NCBI GenBank assembly: GCA_021732415.1
Contig: JAKFVC010000102.1
Coordinates: 1 to 64,000 of the forward strand
Length of the DNA stretch: 64,000 bases
Reading direction: 5' to 3'
DNA from: Planctomycetaceae bacterium
GTDB taxonomy: Bacteria; Planctomycetota; Planctomycetia; Planctomycetales; Planctomycetaceae
In this document: positions 62,392-64,000 of the stretch, one piece after another
How positions within the stretch are numbered: position 1 is the stretch's first letter
Layout of the letters: every line of letters begins with the position of its first letter
The notes under the pieces: model-generated
The model's input: only the letters and a program-made list of their open reading frames with translations
The model's database searches: none
Told to the model about the DNA's origin: nothing
Made by a program: the position numbers and the translations under genes

Positions 62392-64000
62392 TCAAATCCG
62401 ATCCAGCACATCCAACCACCGCGCAAACTCAGCGACCGCGGACTCCGCCGGATATTCCGTCCCGTCACCGGGCAGCAACCGGTACACGACAGGAAACTTC
62501 AGTTTCCGCAAGGCATCGGCAGTGGCCTTCACCCCTTTGGTCAAGGGATTCTTTTCGACCCCAACGACGAACAATTGCAGCGAGAAATCAGGCTCATTGT
62601 CCGGCGGCGGCAATCGCAGCACCGTTTGAATGGCCAGGACAGCTCGATAAATCGCACGCTCCTGGAAGGCCATGTGATATGCCAGGCCACCGCTCGACCC
62701 CATTCCATGGATGGCGACGCGGCGACGATCAATCGAGTACTTCTTCAAAAAGTCTTCGGTGAGTTCTTTGATGAACTCGACTTCATTGGGGGTCCAACCC
62801 ATCGGCGACTTGGCCTTGGGTGCCAGCAGGATGATTCCCCGCTCCTCGCAATGCGCCTTCCAGGCTTTGAGCACCGCCGCTTCATGGGTCTCACCCGTCG
62901 GATGCAGCCAGACCATCAGGCCATACTGAGCAGCCGGATTGTAGTCTTGCGGGATATAAGCCCAGTAAGCCTGGTCGTGTCCCGGAAACGTTTCAGTAAT
63001 CAAGCCCGTAGCGAGCTTCTTCGGTTCCTCTTCGGCCGCCGGTTTGTCCGCAGCCTTGTCCGCTTTTTCGGGTGGGACGATAAACGCGGGATCGAGCTCC
63101 GCCGGAACATCGTCCGGAAAACTACCTAACTTGATGGTCACTGTGCGCGGTTCATCAGCTCCCGTTTTCACGGAGAGTGTGACCGTGTCACCGGGGCGAA
63201 CACGGCTGATTCGGTCCCGGAGATTCAAGCTGTCGGTCACGGCTTGATCTCCAAACTGCAGGATCTGATCGGCGGGCTTCAATCCCGCTTGAGCCGCGGG
63301 AGAATCTTTCCAGACGGACCGAATCTTCGTGCCCGGATCGGCCGGCAGACTGGAATTGGTCCGTGCCGGCAAAATCCCCAGGAACGGAAATTCGTAAGGG
63401 ACCATTTCCCCAATGAGAGTCACATTCGCCGTGATCTCCTGATCGCCACGTTTGGCCACGAGCACGACTTTGTCGCCCGCATATTTGGTCCCCATGATCT
63501 GTCGGAACTGAGCAATCCGCGCGATCGGCTTGCCATCGAGGCTGACAACGGCATCTCCTGTTTTGAGCCCCGCCTGTTGAGCCGGCGAGCCATACCGCAC
63601 GCGATCCAGGGTCGCTTCGCCAGCAAATTCGTCCTGACTTTTGAACGTGATCCCCAGCAGGCCGGCCAGCAAATCGTGCCCCTGCTTCAATCGCTCGAGC
63701 GTGCCATGAATATCGGTCAGCGGAATGGCAAAACCGATCCCGGAATCGTACCACTCAACGCCCGCGACTGCGTCGTCTTTCCCCTGTGCCGCAAGGGGTA
63801 CGAGAATCCCCAGCACCTGACCATCGATATTGATCAACGGCCCGCCGTAGTTGATCGGCGAGACTTTCGCATCGGTCTGAATCGCCTTGCCCCAGATCCG
63901 CCGCAAGGCACTGATGATGCCCACCGAGACACTGGGAGATTCCCCTTCCAGGGTCCTGCCCAGAGCGATCGCCCACTGGCCCACGCGCATCGATTCCGGA
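62392..64000 (-). CDS. Degenerate HtrA domain - PDZ - hydrolase fusion, cut by window
   Basis: The C-terminal 535 residues or so of a longer protein; the 5' part lies beyond the window. Order: the end of an S1C protease domain (MRVGQWAIALG, IQTDAKVSPINYGGPL), a PDZ domain near LLAGLLGITF, a second PDZ near KIRSVWKDSPAAQAGL, then an alpha/beta-hydrolase-like domain with nucleophile elbow GMGSSGG. The protease Ser of NSGGPL is Tyr (NYGGPL), and the hydrolase His position reads GDGTEYP. Both active sites may be dead, which suggests a scaffold or sensor. Planctomycetes have related fusions. Confidence 0.8.
   Translation of the reverse strand, partial: PESMRVGQWAIALGRTLEGESPSVSVGIISALRRIWGKAIQTDAKVSPINYGGPLINIDGQVLGILVPLAAQGKDDAVAGVEWYDSGIGFAIPLTDIHGTLERLKQGHDLLAGLLGITFKSQDEFAGEATLDRVRYGSPAQQAGLKTGDAVVSLDGKPIARIAQFRQIMGTKYAGDKVVLVAKRGDQEITANVTLIGEMVPYEFPFLGILPARTNSSLPADPGTKIRSVWKDSPAAQAGLKPADQILQFGDQAVTDSLNLRDRISRVRPGDTVTLSVKTGADEPRTVTIKLGSFPDDVPAELDPAFIVPPEKADKAADKPAAEEEPKKLATGLITETFPGHDQAYWAYIPQDYNPAAQYGLMVWLHPTGETHEAAVLKAWKAHCEERGIILLAPKAKSPMGWTPNEVEFIKELTEDFLKKYSIDRRRVAIHGMGSSGGLAYHMAFQERAIYRAVLAIQTVLRLPPPDNEPDFSLQLFVVGVEKNPLTKGVKATADALRKLKFPVVYRLLPGDGTEYPAESAVAEFARWLDVLDRI

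Overview
The window reads as a chromosomal segment of a planctomycete (phylum Planctomycetota). The inference rests on several lineage-typical genes seen together: a BBP7-type outer-membrane barrel, a DUF1559 protein, a giant Calx-beta adhesin with an N-terminal LEPR/LEDR-like sorting motif, an FhcA-like formylmethanofuran dehydrogenase subunit of the H4MPT C1 pathway, DUF3500, secreted Gfo/Idh/MocA proteins, PQQ-propeller/EF-hand proteins and a propeller-cytochrome c fusion. GC content is moderate and genes are mostly single or in short runs separated by large gaps full of inverted repeats. No prophage, transposase, CRISPR array or rRNA was seen.

Layout. 1-12.4 kb: ferredoxin, leucyl aminopeptidase, a predicted membrane-tethered helix-turn-helix protein with acidic repeats, di-heme cytochrome, two Gfo/Idh/MocA proteins, a PolB-type exonuclease, SRPBCC and HAD proteins. 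12.4-19.4 kb: BBP7 barrel protein and a partial complex I cluster (nuoI, DUF2203, nuoA, nuoC, nuoD) that lacks nuoB. 19.4-28.7 kb: an accessory stretch of small genes (three VOC proteins, HD hydrolase, GyrI-like, GNAT, NAD-epimerase, orphan HicB, complete HicBA, PD-(D/E)XK-like protein, a hydrolase remnant) next to an initiator tRNA gene. 28.7-47.6 kb: secreted proteins, sugar isomerase/epimerase, sigma-54 activator, Nif3-like protein, FhcA, tRNA-His, GH5-like enzyme with cupin, phosphofructokinase, HtrA-like protease, dimethylformamidase-like protein, serine acetyltransferase. 47.6-64 kb: two oligopeptide ABC ATPases, a GSAM-like aminotransferase, DUF3500, HIT protein, a 2523-residue adhesin, and at the right edge a cut gene with a degenerate HtrA domain, PDZ domains and a hydrolase-like domain.

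The most striking unexplained signal lies between the genes. Nearly every large intergenic gap, and every non-overlapping convergent gap, holds a long inverted repeat drawn from a limited set of families, and different families are nested inside one another symmetrically around one centre. Three convergent gaps (4484-4880, 9385-9730, 50121-50472) carry the same multi-layer palindrome. A second class consists of hairpins whose arms are three copies of a short word (CACGGAT, CACAGAA, CACGAAT or CACAGAG) spaced 8-11 bases apart; two families share the same framework but have switched the word in all repeats of both arms. These look like a modular, dispersed system of palindromic elements whose mechanism I cannot name.
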